Below are positions 8,424-19,863 of a DNA stretch of 64,000 nt, piece after piece. Location: the NCBI GenBank assembly GCA_946221385.1, contig CAMIGX010000006.1, forward strand, positions 1 through 64,000, given 5' to 3'. The first letter of the stretch is position 1; each line of letters starts with the position of its first letter. Under the pieces are notes generated by a model. That model did no database searches. It was not told the origin of the DNA and saw nothing but the letters and a program-made list of their open reading frames with translations. The position numbers and the translations under genes were made by a program. The DNA is from an uncultured Propionimicrobium sp. (GTDB lineage: Bacteria; Actinomycetota; Actinomycetes; Propionibacteriales; Propionibacteriaceae).

Positions 8424-9593
8424 TCAGCGGTTCAGCTTCGGCGCAAAGCGCTTAGCGACGACACGGCCAATGATGTTTAGAAGCATGACGATCAGGATCA
8501 GCACCAAAGCGCCGGTCCAGGCACGGTCATAGTAGACCTGGCTCGGACAGCCAGGCCTGGTCCGCTCGTAGTAAACCAAGACCGGCAGCGCGGTCATCGG
8601 GTTGGGCCGGTTCGAGCCCGGCATCGGGTTGGTTACCATCGCGTCGGTCAGACCCATCGTGACCAGCAGCGGAGCAGTTTCACCGATGACGCGGGCGATG
8701 GCCAAGATTACACCCGACACGATGCCGGAGATGGACGTCGGCAAGACGATCTTGACGATGGTCCGCCACTTGGTGACGCCCAGCGCATACGAAGCCTCAC
8801 GCAGGCTGTTTGGCACCAGGCGCAAGATCTCTTCTGCGTTACGCACGACGTAGGGGATCATCAACACCGACAGCGCGACCGCGCCTGCCATGCCCGACTT
8901 CGAGCCGGGGCCGAAGATCATCGAGAACAATGCGTAGGCGAACAGACCGGCGACGATCGACGGAATACCAGTCATGACGTCGACCAGGAAGGTCAGGATC
9001 TTCTTCAACCAGCCCTTGCCGTACTCGACCAGGTAGATGGCAGCGAACAGGCCGATCGGGACCGAGATCAAGGTCGCCAAACCGGTGACGATCAAAGTGC
9101 CGACGATCGCGTGCGCTGCACCGCCCAGCGCCTCACCGTAGATGCCCTGCTTGGTCTCGGTGAAGAACTGCAAGTCGAATCGGTTTGCGCCCTTGACGAT
9201 GACCTCGGCCAATAGCGAAACCAGCGGCAACAAGGCCAGCAGGAAAGAGCCGACGACGATATAGGTCATCAAGCGGTTCAGCGCGCGACGACGGCCTTCA
9301 CGGCTGAACGCCAGCGCGTACATCGCGACCAAGAACAACACGACGCCGAGCACGACGGTGCCAGCGATGCTGAACGAGCCGAACAGCGCCAGCAGACCTG
9401 CAGCGACGGCGATGCTGACCACCAGAGTCGCGATGTCGATGTACTTGGGCAGCTGACCGCCAGTCAGGGACTGATCGGGGAAGAACCGCTTCGCGTCAAA
9501 TGTCGCCACTTGATTGGCGCTCTCTGCGTCATTGGCGCTTTCGGCGCGGCGGGGTGCGTCTTGCACCGGAGGTTGATTGTAGTTGTGGCTCAC
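8424..9593 (-). CDS. pstA: Phosphate ABC transporter permease PstA
   Basis: 389-residue inner-membrane permease. The N-terminal ~65 residues are a hydrophilic cytoplasmic extension; then come two helices around 55-115 and the usual core with the EAA loop (residues about 265-295, SLREASYALGVTKWRTI). It is longer than enteric PstA (~296 residues) because of the N-terminal part, as is common in actinobacteria. Its ATG overlaps the pstC stop by 4 nt, so the two permeases are coupled. Together with PstC it forms the channel energised by PstB. Confidence 0.94.
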   Translation of the reverse strand: MSHNYNQPPVQDAPRRAESANDAESANQVATFDAKRFFPDQSLTGGQLPKYIDIATLVVSIAVAAGLLALFGSFSIAGTVVLGVVLFLVAMYALAFSREGRRRALNRLMTYIVVGSFLLALLPLVSLLAEVIVKGANRFDLQFFTETKQGIYGEALGGAAHAIVGTLIVTGLATLISVPIGLFAAIYLVEYGKGWLKKILTFLVDVMTGIPSIVAGLFAYALFSMIFGPGSKSGMAGAVALSVLMIPYVVRNAEEILRLVPNSLREASYALGVTKWRTIVKIVLPTSISGIVSGVILAIARVIGETAPLLVTMGLTDAMVTNPMPGSNRPNPMTALPVLVYYERTRPGCPSQVYYDRAWTGALVLILIVMLLNIIGRVVAKRFAPKLNR

Positions 9594-10582
9594 TTCTTTT
9601 CCTCCTTGCCGGCGCGCGGAGCGGCGCTCTTGGGCGAGCGGCTACCGGTGATAGCACGGCCTAGCATGTTGACCAGGAAGGTGATGACGAACAGCACCAG
9701 ACCAGTCGCGATCAGCTGCGAGACCTGCGTCGGGCCAGCTTCCGGGAAGGACAGCGCAATGTTTGCGGCGATCGTGTTCGGGTTTTGGCTGGTCAGCAGT
9801 CGGAAGGTGATCTCGCGGCCTCCCGACAGCACCATAGCCACGGCCATAGTTTCACCGAGCGCACGGCCCAAGCCGAGCATCGCGGCGGAAACCACGCCAG
9901 AACGGCCGAACGGGAAGACGACCTGCTGGATCATTTCCCAACGGGTCGCGCCGAGTGCCAACGAGGCCTCCTTCTGCAGACCCGGAGTGCGCAAGAAGAC
10001 CTCGCGCGACAGTGAAGTGATGATCGGCAGGATCATGACGGCCAAGACCAGCGCCGCGGTCAGCATCGTACGACCGGTGCCAGAAACCGTGCCAGCGAAC
10101 AACGGAATGAACCCCAAGTGCTGGTTCAGCCAGTTGTAGACCGGCACCATCTTCGGCGCGAGAGTGTTGATGCCCCACAGACCAAACACGACCGACGGAA
10201 TCGCGGCCAGCAGGTCGATGACGAAGGCGACTGGAGTGGCCAGTCGCTTGGGGGCGTAAAGCGAAATGTACAAGGCGATGCCGACCGCGACGGGCACGGA
10301 GAACAGCAGCGCCAAGAAGGATGCCCAGACAGTTCCAAATAGGAAGGGCAGCACATACTGGAAAGTGTTGCCGTCGGGCAGTGAAGCTCCGTCGCCGTAA
10401 GCCGGCAAGGACTGGATGATCAAGAACAGCGCGACCAGCGCCAAGATGACCATGATCAGGATGCCCGAGCCGACGGAGATGCCTTTGAAGATCGCGTCGC
10501 CGGCGTGGCCCTTGGAGCTGGTCAAAGATTCGTCGTCAGGGGCACGGTCGAGCGTATCGACCGCACTCGATTGAACGGACAT
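9590..10582 (-). CDS. pstC: Phosphate ABC transporter permease PstC
   Basis: 330-residue membrane protein with about six transmembrane helices; helix 1 is around residues 33-55. The EAA loop KEASLALGATRWEMIQQ and the ALGETMAVAMVLSG segment are characteristic of PstC. A short charged N-terminal cytoplasmic tail precedes helix 1, and the C terminus is basic (PRAGKEEKK). It is separated from pstS by 164 nt containing a hairpin, and overlaps pstA by 4 nt. Confidence 0.95.
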   Translation of the reverse strand: MSVQSSAVDTLDRAPDDESLTSSKGHAGDAIFKGISVGSGILIMVILALVALFLIIQSLPAYGDGASLPDGNTFQYVLPFLFGTVWASFLALLFSVPVAVGIALYISLYAPKRLATPVAFVIDLLAAIPSVVFGLWGINTLAPKMVPVYNWLNQHLGFIPLFAGTVSGTGRTMLTAALVLAVMILPIITSLSREVFLRTPGLQKEASLALGATRWEMIQQVVFPFGRSGVVSAAMLGLGRALGETMAVAMVLSGGREITFRLLTSQNPNTIAANIALSFPEAGPTQVSQLIATGLVLFVITFLVNMLGRAITGSRSPKSAAPRAGKEEKK

Positions 10583-10670
10583 GAGACCCCGTTTCTGTGA
10601 TAACTCCGCCTGACTAGCGGAGGACTGCGCAAAAAGATGCCAGCCGAAAACTCCCCCGAATCGAACGGAA

Positions 10671-10704
10671 GCCCGTCGCCGATCGAACTGACCTGACGAC
10701 GGGC
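10671..10704 (-). terminator. Hairpin in the pstS-pstC spacer
   Basis: GCCCGTCG (10671-10678) pairs with CGACGGGC (10697-10704) around an 18-nt loop. There is no U-run, so it is more likely an mRNA-stabilising or partial-terminator element that keeps pstS transcript in excess of pstCAB than a full terminator. Confidence 0.45.
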
Positions 10705-10746
10705 ATGTTCCGTTCTCAATTGTTTTCGGCGGTTAGCCGATCAGGC

Positions 10747-11874
10747 TCACTTGATGGTCTTAGCGGCCTTGCGGACACCAGTAGCCAGCTCGCCGCTCAG
10801 CGGAGCGTTGCCAGCCTGCTTGACCGAAGCGTTCTGAGCAGCGTCAGAAACGACGAAGTCGGTGTAGGCCTGGACCAGCTTGCCGACGCTCGCGTCCTTG
10901 TAGTTCTGGCAAACGATCATGTAGGAGATCAGAACGAACGGGTAACCAGCCGCAGTGCGGTCCAGCTTCAGGGCGTAGTCGTTGTCGGCGCGGCCTTCGA
11001 CGCGCTTGGAAGCGTTGACGATCTTGGCAGCGGCCTCAGCGGTCGGGCCGTAGAACTCGCCCTGGCCGGTAGCGCTGAACTTGGCGTGGGTCATGTCCGG
11101 CTCAACGCCCGACTCGTCGGCGTAGCCGATGGTGCCCTGGCCGTTCTTGACGGCAGCCACGACGCCCGAGGTGCCCTGGGCAGCTTCGCCAGCCAGTTCC
11201 TTCGGCCAGTCGCCCGAAGCCTTGTCAGTCCAAACGTCCTTGGCGACCTTGCTCAGGGTGTCAGTGAAGTTCTCGGTGGTGCCCGAGTTGTCCGAGCGGT
11301 GCACCGGGGTGATGGCCAGGTCAGGCAGGGTCACGCCAGCGTTCAGAGCGGCGATGGCCGGGTCGTTCCAGTTCTTGATCTCGCCACGGAAGATCTTGGC
11401 GGTGGTCGGGCCATCCAGCTTCAGGTCCTTGACGCCAGGCACATTGTAGATGATGGCGATCGGGGAGATGTAAACCGGGAGGTTCAGAGCGCCACCGTCA
11501 GCGCAGTTGGCCAGCGCCAGAGCCTTCTCGCCGGCGATCTCTTCGTCCTTCAAAGCGCGGTCGGAGCCGGCGAAAGCGGCGCCGCCTTCGGAGAAGGCCT
11601 TGCGGCCAGCGCCGGAGCCGTCCGGAGCGTAGTTGATGGTAACGCCAGGCTGCTGCTTGTTGAACTCAGCGCGCCAAACCTGCTGGGCCTCCTTCATCGA
11701 GGAAGCGCCGGTGCCCTGCAGGGTGCCGGAAAGCTTCTCGGCGGCGGGGGTGTTGGCCGCAGGAGTGCCAGCAGTGCTGGTCTTAGTCGTGGGCTCGTTG
11801 TTGCCGCAGGCGGTCAGGGTCAGGGCCAAAGCGGCCGCAGTCAGAGCGGCGCCAGCTTGCAGAGTCTTCTTCAC
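10747..11874 (-). CDS. pstS: Phosphate-binding lipoprotein PstS
   Basis: 375-residue periplasmic-type binding protein anchored as a lipoprotein: lipobox LTAC with Cys23, then a Thr/Ala/Pro linker, then the PstS fold. Typical motifs are GTGASSMKEAQQVW near residue 53, FAGSDRALKDEE, ISPIAIIYNVPGVKDLKL and HRSDNSGTTENFTD. GTG at 11874 is chosen because a strong GGAGGGG Shine-Dalgarno precedes it. It captures phosphate outside the membrane for PstCAB. A PHO-box-like repeat lies about 100 bp upstream. The gene has unusually uniform GC-rich codon use, consistent with high expression. Confidence 0.96.
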   Translation of the reverse strand: MKKTLQAGAALTAAALALTLTACGNNEPTTKTSTAGTPAANTPAAEKLSGTLQGTGASSMKEAQQVWRAEFNKQQPGVTINYAPDGSGAGRKAFSEGGAAFAGSDRALKDEEIAGEKALALANCADGGALNLPVYISPIAIIYNVPGVKDLKLDGPTTAKIFRGEIKNWNDPAIAALNAGVTLPDLAITPVHRSDNSGTTENFTDTLSKVAKDVWTDKASGDWPKELAGEAAQGTSGVVAAVKNGQGTIGYADESGVEPDMTHAKFSATGQGEFYGPTAEAAAKIVNASKRVEGRADNDYALKLDRTAAGYPFVLISYMIVCQNYKDASVGKLVQAYTDFVVSDAAQNASVKQAGNAPLSGELATGVRKAAKTIK

Positions 11875-11970
11875 GAGATTCCCCTCCAGGGATGTGTGTA
11901 ATTCGGAAAGGCCGAATATTCCTTTCTTGAGCCAAGTTAGGAGCCTGGCCTTACGCGTTGAGTGCAGAAA

Positions 11971-11988
11971 AGTGAAATCGCGGTTAAC
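11971..11988 (-). promoter_or_regulatory. Putative PHO box upstream of pstS
   Basis: Read on the minus strand, GTTAACC-GCGA-TTTCACT gives two 7-nt units resembling GTTCACC at an 11-nt period, the arrangement described for PhoP boxes in Streptomyces. It sits about 97-114 bp upstream of the pstS start. Matches are 6/7 and 5/7. Confidence 0.5.
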
Positions 11989-12031
11989 GACTATCGGCAG
12001 TCACTGGAAAGCGATAACGATTTGGTTGCGC

Positions 12032-12927
12032 TCAGATTTCTGGGGGGATGAAGCTCGGTTGACTTGGTTGGCCGCTCGGGCCGGTCGTCAGGTGAATGGC
12101 CTCCGCAGTCTCCAGGGAATGGTCGATTTCAAAGCCCAGCGCGTCGATCATCGTCGGCAGGACGGGTCGGTGACCACAGACCGCGGTCGGCTCTAGCTGT
12201 TGGACTGCCTTGTCGCGGATCTGACGCATCACCTGCGCGACAGCGCGCGGATTCTCGCTCGCCGGTCCTTCGCCGAGCTCGTCATAGCCGTGAATCTTTA
12301 AACCCGCAGCCTCGGCATAGGGGGCGAAGGTGTCCATGCAGCGTTTAGAGGATGAAGAAGCCAGCCGGTGCACGCCAAACGCAGCCAAGACCTCGACCAG
12401 TGCTTCGGCCTGCCGCTCACCGCGCGCTGCCAGCGGGCGCAAGGTGTCGTCGTCGCCCTTGAATTGCCGACGCGGCATCGCTTTACCGTGCCGCACGATC
12501 AAGAGCGGAACCCTCTGGGTGCCGTCTTGAGCGTGATATCGGACGGCTTCGGTCAGCACACTCAGATCAGTCGGATAGTTCAGCTGCGCCAAGGCCCGAC
12601 CGACCGGCCACCATTCGACCCGGTCAGCTTCGTCATCGTGCTCGACGGGTCGCTGGTCGAGGAGTTCCCCGAGCCACCAACTGACGACTTTGGTGCGTTC
12701 TTTGACGACATGCCGGGTCGGTTGCATCCGGGCGGTCAACCTAATTCGGTGGCCTGTCTCCTCGAGCACTTCGCGCACTGCAGCGACCGGCTCAGTTTCG
12801 CCGTCCTCGACACCACCCTTAGGCAGCGACCAGTCGTCATAGCGCTTACGGTGGATCACCAAGACCTCGGTGTCGTCGCCGCTGCCGCGCAGCACGATCG
12901 CACCAGCAGCCCGATATTTGTACGCCA

Positions 12928-12928
<1 letters not shown>
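12032..12928 (-). CDS. mutT1: MutT1-type Nudix hydrolase with SixA-like phosphatase domain
   Basis: 298-residue fusion. Residues 5-135 are a Nudix hydrolase with the box GGVEDGETEPVAAVREVLEETG-type pattern (G-x5-E-x7-REVLEETG); residues ~141-290 are a SixA-like histidine phosphatase with LIVRHGKA and a second histidine in VCGHRP. This is the MutT1 arrangement, which removes 8-oxo-GTP/dGTP and also hydrolyses diadenosine polyphosphates. Its start overlaps the ppk stop by one base (TGATG), matching the ppk1-mutT1 pairing in mycobacteria, and suggests a shared role in nucleotide and polyphosphate quality control. Confidence 0.9.
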
Positions 12929-15075
<2,147 letters not shown>

Positions 15076-15081
15076 TTTGAA

Positions 15082-15984
15082 TCACCTAATCAGTTCGTCG
15101 TTTGACGGCCGCGGCTGGTCATTGGAGCCCGAAATGGGCGCATAGTTCGTATCAAGGTTAGTGGTTTCGAAGCCGGCCGTCTGGTAAAGCCGCACGACCG
15201 GGGCATTGTTCTGTTCGACGTAGAGCTCGACGCGACGGGCACCGCGCCGCTGGAGATGGTGCAGTCCAGCGTTCAGCAGCGCGCGGCCCAGCCCGTGCCC
15301 GGCGAACTTCGGTGCTACGGCGATGACGTAGATCTCGCCTACTTCGGCTTCCAGTTTCGTCCAATGGAAAGCGGCGAGTTCCCCGTCAGCGGTCTTGGCC
15401 AGCAGCAGATCCTTGGCCTGAAACCAGGCTTGACTCATTCGACGCCGCGCATCTGAGGCAGTCATGCGGCCCTGTTCAGGATGGTCTTTGAACGCTGCAG
15501 CATTGACCTCCACTAGGGCGTCGAGGTCGTCATCTTGATAACTGACTAGCTCATAGCCGGCCGGAAGCTGTGGGGCTGGCGATTGCTTGACGTCATCGAG
15601 CTCGCGGTCCATCTTCGCTAGCCGACGTACCGGCTGCAGATCCAGCTGCTCGGCTAGCCGCGCCGCAGCTGGCAGCGTCCCGAAACTCCACCAGCCGGCC
15701 GGCTGCCAGCGAGCTTGCATTGCTGCTGCTAGCTGGCTGCCGTGGCCGTGCCCGCGAAATTCGGGGGCGACGAAGAGCTGCGCGTCGCGTCGGTCAAAAA
15801 AGCCATAACCGGCTAGCTCAGTGCCGACTTGCAGCAGCGCATGCTGGCCAGCTGGCTCGGCCAACCCAAGCAGTGCTGCCTCATTCAAGGGACGCACCGC
15901 GTCGACTGCCTCGGCTGCGGTGCACAGCTGCGTGATCTGTACACGTTGCTGGCTGCTCAGTGTGCTGACGAAATCAATGGACAT
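15082..15984 (-). CDS. mshD: Mycothiol synthase (tandem GNAT acetyltransferase)
   Basis: About 300 residues forming two GNAT domains: residues 1-135 (second-site, with FRGHGHGSQLAAAM) and 145-295 (active, with IYVIAVAPKFAGHGLGRALLNAG and YVEQNNAPVVRLYQTAGF). It acetylates Cys-GlcN-Ins to give mycothiol. The synteny with the pst region and mycothione reductase in the same window supports the call. I move the start to the second ATG at 15984: the first ATG (15993) overlaps a TAGAAT -10 box, whose last base is 7 nt from 15984, so the mRNA is probably leaderless. No Shine-Dalgarno is visible for either start. Confidence 0.9.
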   Translation of the reverse strand: MSIDFVSTLSSQQRVQITQLCTAAEAVDAVRPLNEAALLGLAEPAGQHALLQVGTELAGYGFFDRRDAQLFVAPEFRGHGHGSQLAAAMQARWQPAGWWSFGTLPAAARLAEQLDLQPVRRLAKMDRELDDVKQSPAPQLPAGYELVSYQDDDLDALVEVNAAAFKDHPEQGRMTASDARRRMSQAWFQAKDLLLAKTADGELAAFHWTKLEAEVGEIYVIAVAPKFAGHGLGRALLNAGLHHLQRRGARRVELYVEQNNAPVVRLYQTAGFETTNLDTNYAPISGSNDQPRPSNDELIR

Positions 15985-15991
15985 CAATGAC

Positions 15992-15997
15992 ATTCTA
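15992..15997 (-). promoter_or_regulatory. -10 box of leaderless mshD promoter
   Basis: TAGAAT on the minus strand, 7 nt before the ATG at 15984. It implies transcription starts at or next to the start codon and leads the mshD-ppk-mutT1 operon. Confidence 0.55.
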
Positions 15998-16051
15998 TTT
16001 CTCGGGTATCGCTGGCGAGGTGCCGTCCAAAGGCTGCCGAACCGACGCCTA

Positions 16052-16489
16052 TCAAGCCCAGTCGGACGAGTCGAGGATGATCGTCACTGGACCGTCATTG
16101 CGTAGTTCGACTTGCATGTCAGCGCCGAAGATTCCGGTCTCGACGTGCGCTCCCAGACCGCGCAGGGCCTCGACATAGGCGTCGACCAGCGGCTCGCTGA
16201 TCGGACCAGGCGCGGCCGCATTCCAGCTGGGCCGGCGGCCTTTTCGGGTATTCGCGTAGAGGGTGAACTGGCTGACGACCAAAATTGGCGCGTCGAGATC
16301 GCTGGCTGATTTTTCGTCAGTCAAGATGCGCAGCTGCCAAGTCTTTTCGGCCATCTTCTGGACGATCGCCAGGTCGTCGTCATGCGTGACGCCGACTAGA
16401 GCCACTAGACCCGGACGGGGAAGTGCGCCAACTACGGCGCCGGCCACACTCACCTGAGCATGGCCGGCGCGCTGTAAAACTACTCGCAT
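16052..16489 (-). CDS. dtd: D-aminoacyl-tRNA deacylase
   Basis: 145-residue homodimeric editing enzyme that removes D-amino acids (and glycine mischarged on tRNA-Ala) from tRNAs. The two cross-subunit motifs are visible: SQFTLYA around residues 77-83 and the Gly-Pro motif as NDGPVTI near the C terminus. The length is standard. It starts 3 nt after the L,D-transpeptidase stop on the same strand without its own clear Shine-Dalgarno, so it is probably translated by coupling. Confidence 0.95.
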   Translation of the reverse strand: MRVVLQRAGHAQVSVAGAVVGALPRPGLVALVGVTHDDDLAIVQKMAEKTWQLRILTDEKSASDLDAPILVVSQFTLYANTRKGRRPSWNAAAPGPISEPLVDAYVEALRGLGAHVETGIFGADMQVELRNDGPVTIILDSSDWA

Positions 16490-16492
16490 CGA

Positions 16493-18094
16493 TCAGGACC
16501 GGTACACGACGACCCGATCACCGAACTGCATGGTGTCGTAGAGCCATTCGGCGTCATCCCAGCTGGCCATGTTGATGCAGCCATGGCTGCCCAGGCTGGG
16601 GTGCCCGTACTCGTCAAAGCCGCTGGAGTAGTGGATCGCTTCGCCCAGATTTGTGAAATAAATGCTGAATGGCATCCAGCCCGAGAACGGGACCGACCAG
16701 TCCATCCGGATCTTCCGCAGTACCGGATGCTCACCTTCGCTGGTGTCATAGCCAGCGCGGCCAAAGCGGGCGTCCATGGTCTTGATGATTTGGCCGTCGA
16801 CGACCCAGTAGAGCTGATTGGTCGACTTATCAGCGCAGGCTACGCGGCCATACCAGCAGCGTCGGTCGAGAACTTCGCCCGGACGGGCGCCAGTCGCTGC
16901 ATTCCAGGTGATCGCACCATTTTGGAAACGCTGGGTGCAAGAGTGCTTGATGCAGACCTCGGGGCCGGTTGCCGGGCCGAATTGGCCAGTCTCGCCGCCA
17001 GTCTGGCGCCAATAGTGACCGATGGCGCCCTCGACGGGGTACATCGATGCCAGGTTCCAGTAGATCGTGCCGCGCTCGAAACGTTGATAGGCGCCTTCGC
17101 CGACGTGAATCTCAGGGCTGGTCGGATAGCCGTAGCCGTAAATGTGCCACTTATCCAACCACTGCTGGCCGATGGCGCCACCCACGGTGTAGGCACCCAA
17201 GCGCGGATGCCAGGTAATCGCGCCATTTTCGAAGAACTGCACGGCGCCGCCCTCGAGCGCATACTCCGGGCTGCGTGCCGCGCCGAGCCATTGGTTGCCC
17301 GACCACATCGCGTTGATGCCACCAGTGATCGTCCAGGCGCCCAGCTGGGGGTGCCAGGTGATCGATCCGTTGACGAACTTTTGCACGACGCCAGCGCTCA
17401 ACTGCTCTTCGCTGCTCAGCGCTGCGCCGAGGTTGCCAGCCGCAGCCCAGGTCGCATGAATGCCGCCAGCGATCGTCCGCGAGCCAGCCGCCGACCAGGT
17501 GATCGCGCCACCCTGGAAACGTTGCACGACGCCGCCAGCAGTCGTCTCCTCATTGGATAACGGCAGGCCGAATTCGCCATTGACGCCACCAGCTTGCTGC
17601 CAAACAGTCCGAATGCCATTCGCCACGATGACGCTGCCGCCTTGCGGATGCCACGAGATCGTCGCATTCTCGAAGACCTGATAAACCCCGCCGCGAGCAT
17701 CTATTTCACCGGTCGACGGCAAGCCGAGCAGGGCAGCGCCGCCATTGGTCTGCCAGACCTGACGAATGCCGCCGATGACGGGGATGACCATTTCGCCGGT
17801 GCGCATCGTCAGCGTCGCATTTTCGTAGACGCGCATCGCGCCGCCAGTGACCTGCTGCTCGGCACCCTTCGGCTTGCCGACGCTTGGATTCGTCGCCGCG
17901 TAGGCGTCAAAGACCGAAACATTGGCGGTCGGGGTCTTAGTGAGGCTAGCGCTTGGCGTTGCGCTGGCGCTCGACGATGGCGAAGGCGACGGCGAAGCAG
18001 ACTCGTTCGCGTGCGCGATGGTCGGAGCGAAGATCAGCGCGCCAGCCAATGCGGCGGCGACCAATTTTGAGCGCTGGTTGAGCAGACGACCCAT
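16493..18094 (-). CDS. L,D-transpeptidase with LGFP repeats
   Basis: Secreted 533-residue cell-wall protein. From the chosen ATG (18094, preceded by GAAAGGA) a signal peptide ends near residue 30 at an AHA cleavage-like site, followed by a Ser/Pro-rich linker. Residues ~75-400 hold six full and one partial ~48-residue LGFP-type repeats (pattern GGxxQxFxNGxITWHP...GxIxxxW). The C-terminal ~125 residues are a YkuD L,D-transpeptidase domain with SHGCIN (catalytic Cys506). LGFP repeats are thought to bind the cell wall, so the protein probably holds the enzyme on its substrate while it forms 3-3 peptidoglycan cross-links. A longer start at 18127 has no Shine-Dalgarno. Confidence 0.9.
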   Translation of the reverse strand: MGRLLNQRSKLVAAALAGALIFAPTIAHANESASPSPSPSSSASATPSASLTKTPTANVSVFDAYAATNPSVGKPKGAEQQVTGGAMRVYENATLTMRTGEMVIPVIGGIRQVWQTNGGAALLGLPSTGEIDARGGVYQVFENATISWHPQGGSVIVANGIRTVWQQAGGVNGEFGLPLSNEETTAGGVVQRFQGGAITWSAAGSRTIAGGIHATWAAAGNLGAALSSEEQLSAGVVQKFVNGSITWHPQLGAWTITGGINAMWSGNQWLGAARSPEYALEGGAVQFFENGAITWHPRLGAYTVGGAIGQQWLDKWHIYGYGYPTSPEIHVGEGAYQRFERGTIYWNLASMYPVEGAIGHYWRQTGGETGQFGPATGPEVCIKHSCTQRFQNGAITWNAATGARPGEVLDRRCWYGRVACADKSTNQLYWVVDGQIIKTMDARFGRAGYDTSEGEHPVLRKIRMDWSVPFSGWMPFSIYFTNLGEAIHYSSGFDEYGHPSLGSHGCINMASWDDAEWLYDTMQFGDRVVVYRS

Positions 18095-18410
18095 GTCGTA
18101 ATCCTTTCTGGCGGAGTAGTTGGTCACTCCGCAGATTGCTAGCTAGTACGGGCATAGCTCGACACGTCAAACGCTGGGCCTTGAGTCACGAACGCCCCCC
18201 GCCGCCGTGGCGCGACAAGTCTATGAATTTCTAAGGAGTTGATCAATTCCCCAAATGCCTACTTGGCGGTCTGGTGAGCGGGCGTTCCAAAAAACACTTG
18301 GGAGACAATTTGCGCTTGTTCGGTTAGGGACAATTAAAAGGTAGCCAGCACATGGCTGCGCGGGGCTCAGCGTATGACGCCCCGAATGACGATCTGGCTA
18401 GGTGAATTAG

Positions 18411-18920
18411 ATGGCATTCGAGATTCCGCAAGATTTGAACGCGCAACTGATGGGTGTTGCTTGGCTGCTCGGCACGTGGCGCGGCAATGGTCACGGCGCC
18501 TGGCCGAAGGGCGACGAGTCGGGCGAGTTCGAATTTGGGCAACAAATTGATTTCGCGACCGTTGGGGATCAGCCATATCTGCACTATCTGTGCCAGACCT
18601 ACGCTCTTGACGAAGCCGGCCAGCCCGCCAAGTCGTTGACGATCGAGTCTGGCTTTTGGCGTCCACATGACGACGCCACTGTCGAGATGGTGCTGACGCA
18701 TCCCGAAGGCTATGCCGAGGTCTGGGTGGGCAATGTTCAAGGCGCCAAGATCGAAATGACGACCGATCTGGTGGCGCGCACGACGACCGCCGCCGAGCCG
18801 ATCACCGGCGGCCAGCGGCTCTATGGCAATGTCGAAGGCGATCTGCTTTGGACCTGGGATCGAGCCAGCGAAGACGTCCCATTGCAGCCCTATATGTGGG
18901 CTCGGCTGCAGCGAGCCTGA
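18411..18920 (+). CDS. Nitrobindin-like heme-binding beta-barrel protein
   Basis: 169-residue FABP/THAP4-like protein. The family signature GTWRGNGHG is at 21-29 after the helix and the C-terminal PLQPYMWARLQR closes the barrel. Nitrobindins bind ferric heme through a C-terminal histidine and isomerise peroxynitrite; I recall the usual sequence as PLQPHLWARL. Here the position is Tyr161, so heme binding may be altered or lost. ATG at 18411 has AGGTGA upstream. The gene is 10 nt from ygfZ. A FABP/YgfZ/MshD neighbourhood also occurs in mycobacteria, which suggests an old redox-linked gene group. Confidence 0.85.
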   Translation: MAFEIPQDLNAQLMGVAWLLGTWRGNGHGAWPKGDESGEFEFGQQIDFATVGDQPYLHYLCQTYALDEAGQPAKSLTIESGFWRPHDDATVEMVLTHPEGYAEVWVGNVQGAKIEMTTDLVARTTTAAEPITGGQRLYGNVEGDLLWTWDRASEDVPLQPYMWARLQRA

Positions 18921-18930
18921 GAGCAGCGCG

Positions 18931-19863
18931 ATGACGAAGGTGCTCGTCGAAGCAGGCGTTGACGCCGGATTGGCCTGGCATTTTGGTGACCCATTAGCGG
19001 AGCAGCGCGCCATGGCCGTCGGCCGGGGTGTCGTCAGTTTGAGCAATCGTGAGGTCTTCACGATCACTGGCCCTGAGCGTATCGGCTGGCTCAACCAAGT
19101 GACGACGGCCACCTTCGTGGAAGGTCAAGCCGGCGCCGGGCTCATCTTGAATGCCCAGGGCCACGTCATCCATTCCTTCGCCGGCTCTGACGACGGCCAG
19201 ACCTTCACGGCTTGGACTGAAGCAGGTGCAGCTGAGCCGCTGGTCGAATGGCTCAATCGGATGAAATTTTGGACGAAAGCCGAGGTTGAACTTCGTCCCG
19301 ATTTGGAAGTCTCGTGGCTGGGCGCTAGCCAAGCGGCCCCACAGTCGGCCATCCAGCTGCCCGACGCTATCGGCGCGGGTCGGCTGATCGTGCTGGCTAA
19401 GGAACAAGCCAATCTCATCGCCGCCGAACCAGCCGGCATCTGGGCCTACGAGGCGCTGCGGATCGCCGCCGGCGTGCCGCGGATCGGCGTCGACACTGAC
19501 GAGCGCACGATCCCAAATGAGATTGGTCTGTTCGCGACGGTGTTGGGCAAGGGCTGCTATCCCGGCCAGGAGACCGTCGCGCGAATTCATGCTTTGGGGC
19601 GTCCGCCACGTCGCCTGGTGGGTCTGCTCATTGATGGTTCGGAGGAGAGACTGCCATCCCAAGGCGCGCCGCTGATCGTCGACGACAAACAGGTCGGCGT
19701 CCTCGGCTCGGTCGCCCAACACTATGAGCTCGGCCCCGTCGGGCTAGCGCTCATCAAGCGCAATGTGCCCGTCGATGGCACCGTCTTCGTCGACGAGCTG
19801 CCTGCGAGCCAGGAGATCTTCGTTGATCCGGACGTCGGCGAACATTTCCGGCCAGATTTATAG
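18931..19863 (+). CDS. ygfZ: YgfZ/GcvT-like folate-binding protein
   Basis: 310-residue relative of glycine-cleavage T-protein. The diagnostic KGCYPGQETVARI motif containing the conserved cysteine is present near residue 200, and the N-terminal ITGPERIGWLNQVTT segment matches the folate-binding domain. YgfZ helps maintain certain Fe-S enzymes, for example the MiaB type, in a tetrahydrofolate-dependent way. A longer ORF begins inside the nitrobindin gene, but ATG 18931 fits with GAGAG upstream and a 10-nt gap after the previous stop. Confidence 0.9.
   Translation: MTKVLVEAGVDAGLAWHFGDPLAEQRAMAVGRGVVSLSNREVFTITGPERIGWLNQVTTATFVEGQAGAGLILNAQGHVIHSFAGSDDGQTFTAWTEAGAAEPLVEWLNRMKFWTKAEVELRPDLEVSWLGASQAAPQSAIQLPDAIGAGRLIVLAKEQANLIAAEPAGIWAYEALRIAAGVPRIGVDTDERTIPNEIGLFATVLGKGCYPGQETVARIHALGRPPRRLVGLLIDGSEERLPSQGAPLIVDDKQVGVLGSVAQHYELGPVGLALIKRNVPVDGTVFVDELPASQEIFVDPDVGEHFRPDL

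Noticed and set aside
7559..8455. 298-residue ORF opposite pstB
   Set aside because: Antisense shadow of a clear PstB gene.
10705..11901. 398-residue ORF on the plus strand opposite pstS
   Set aside because: It mirrors the uniform codon use of pstS on the other strand, is low-complexity and resembles no family; pstS is unambiguous.
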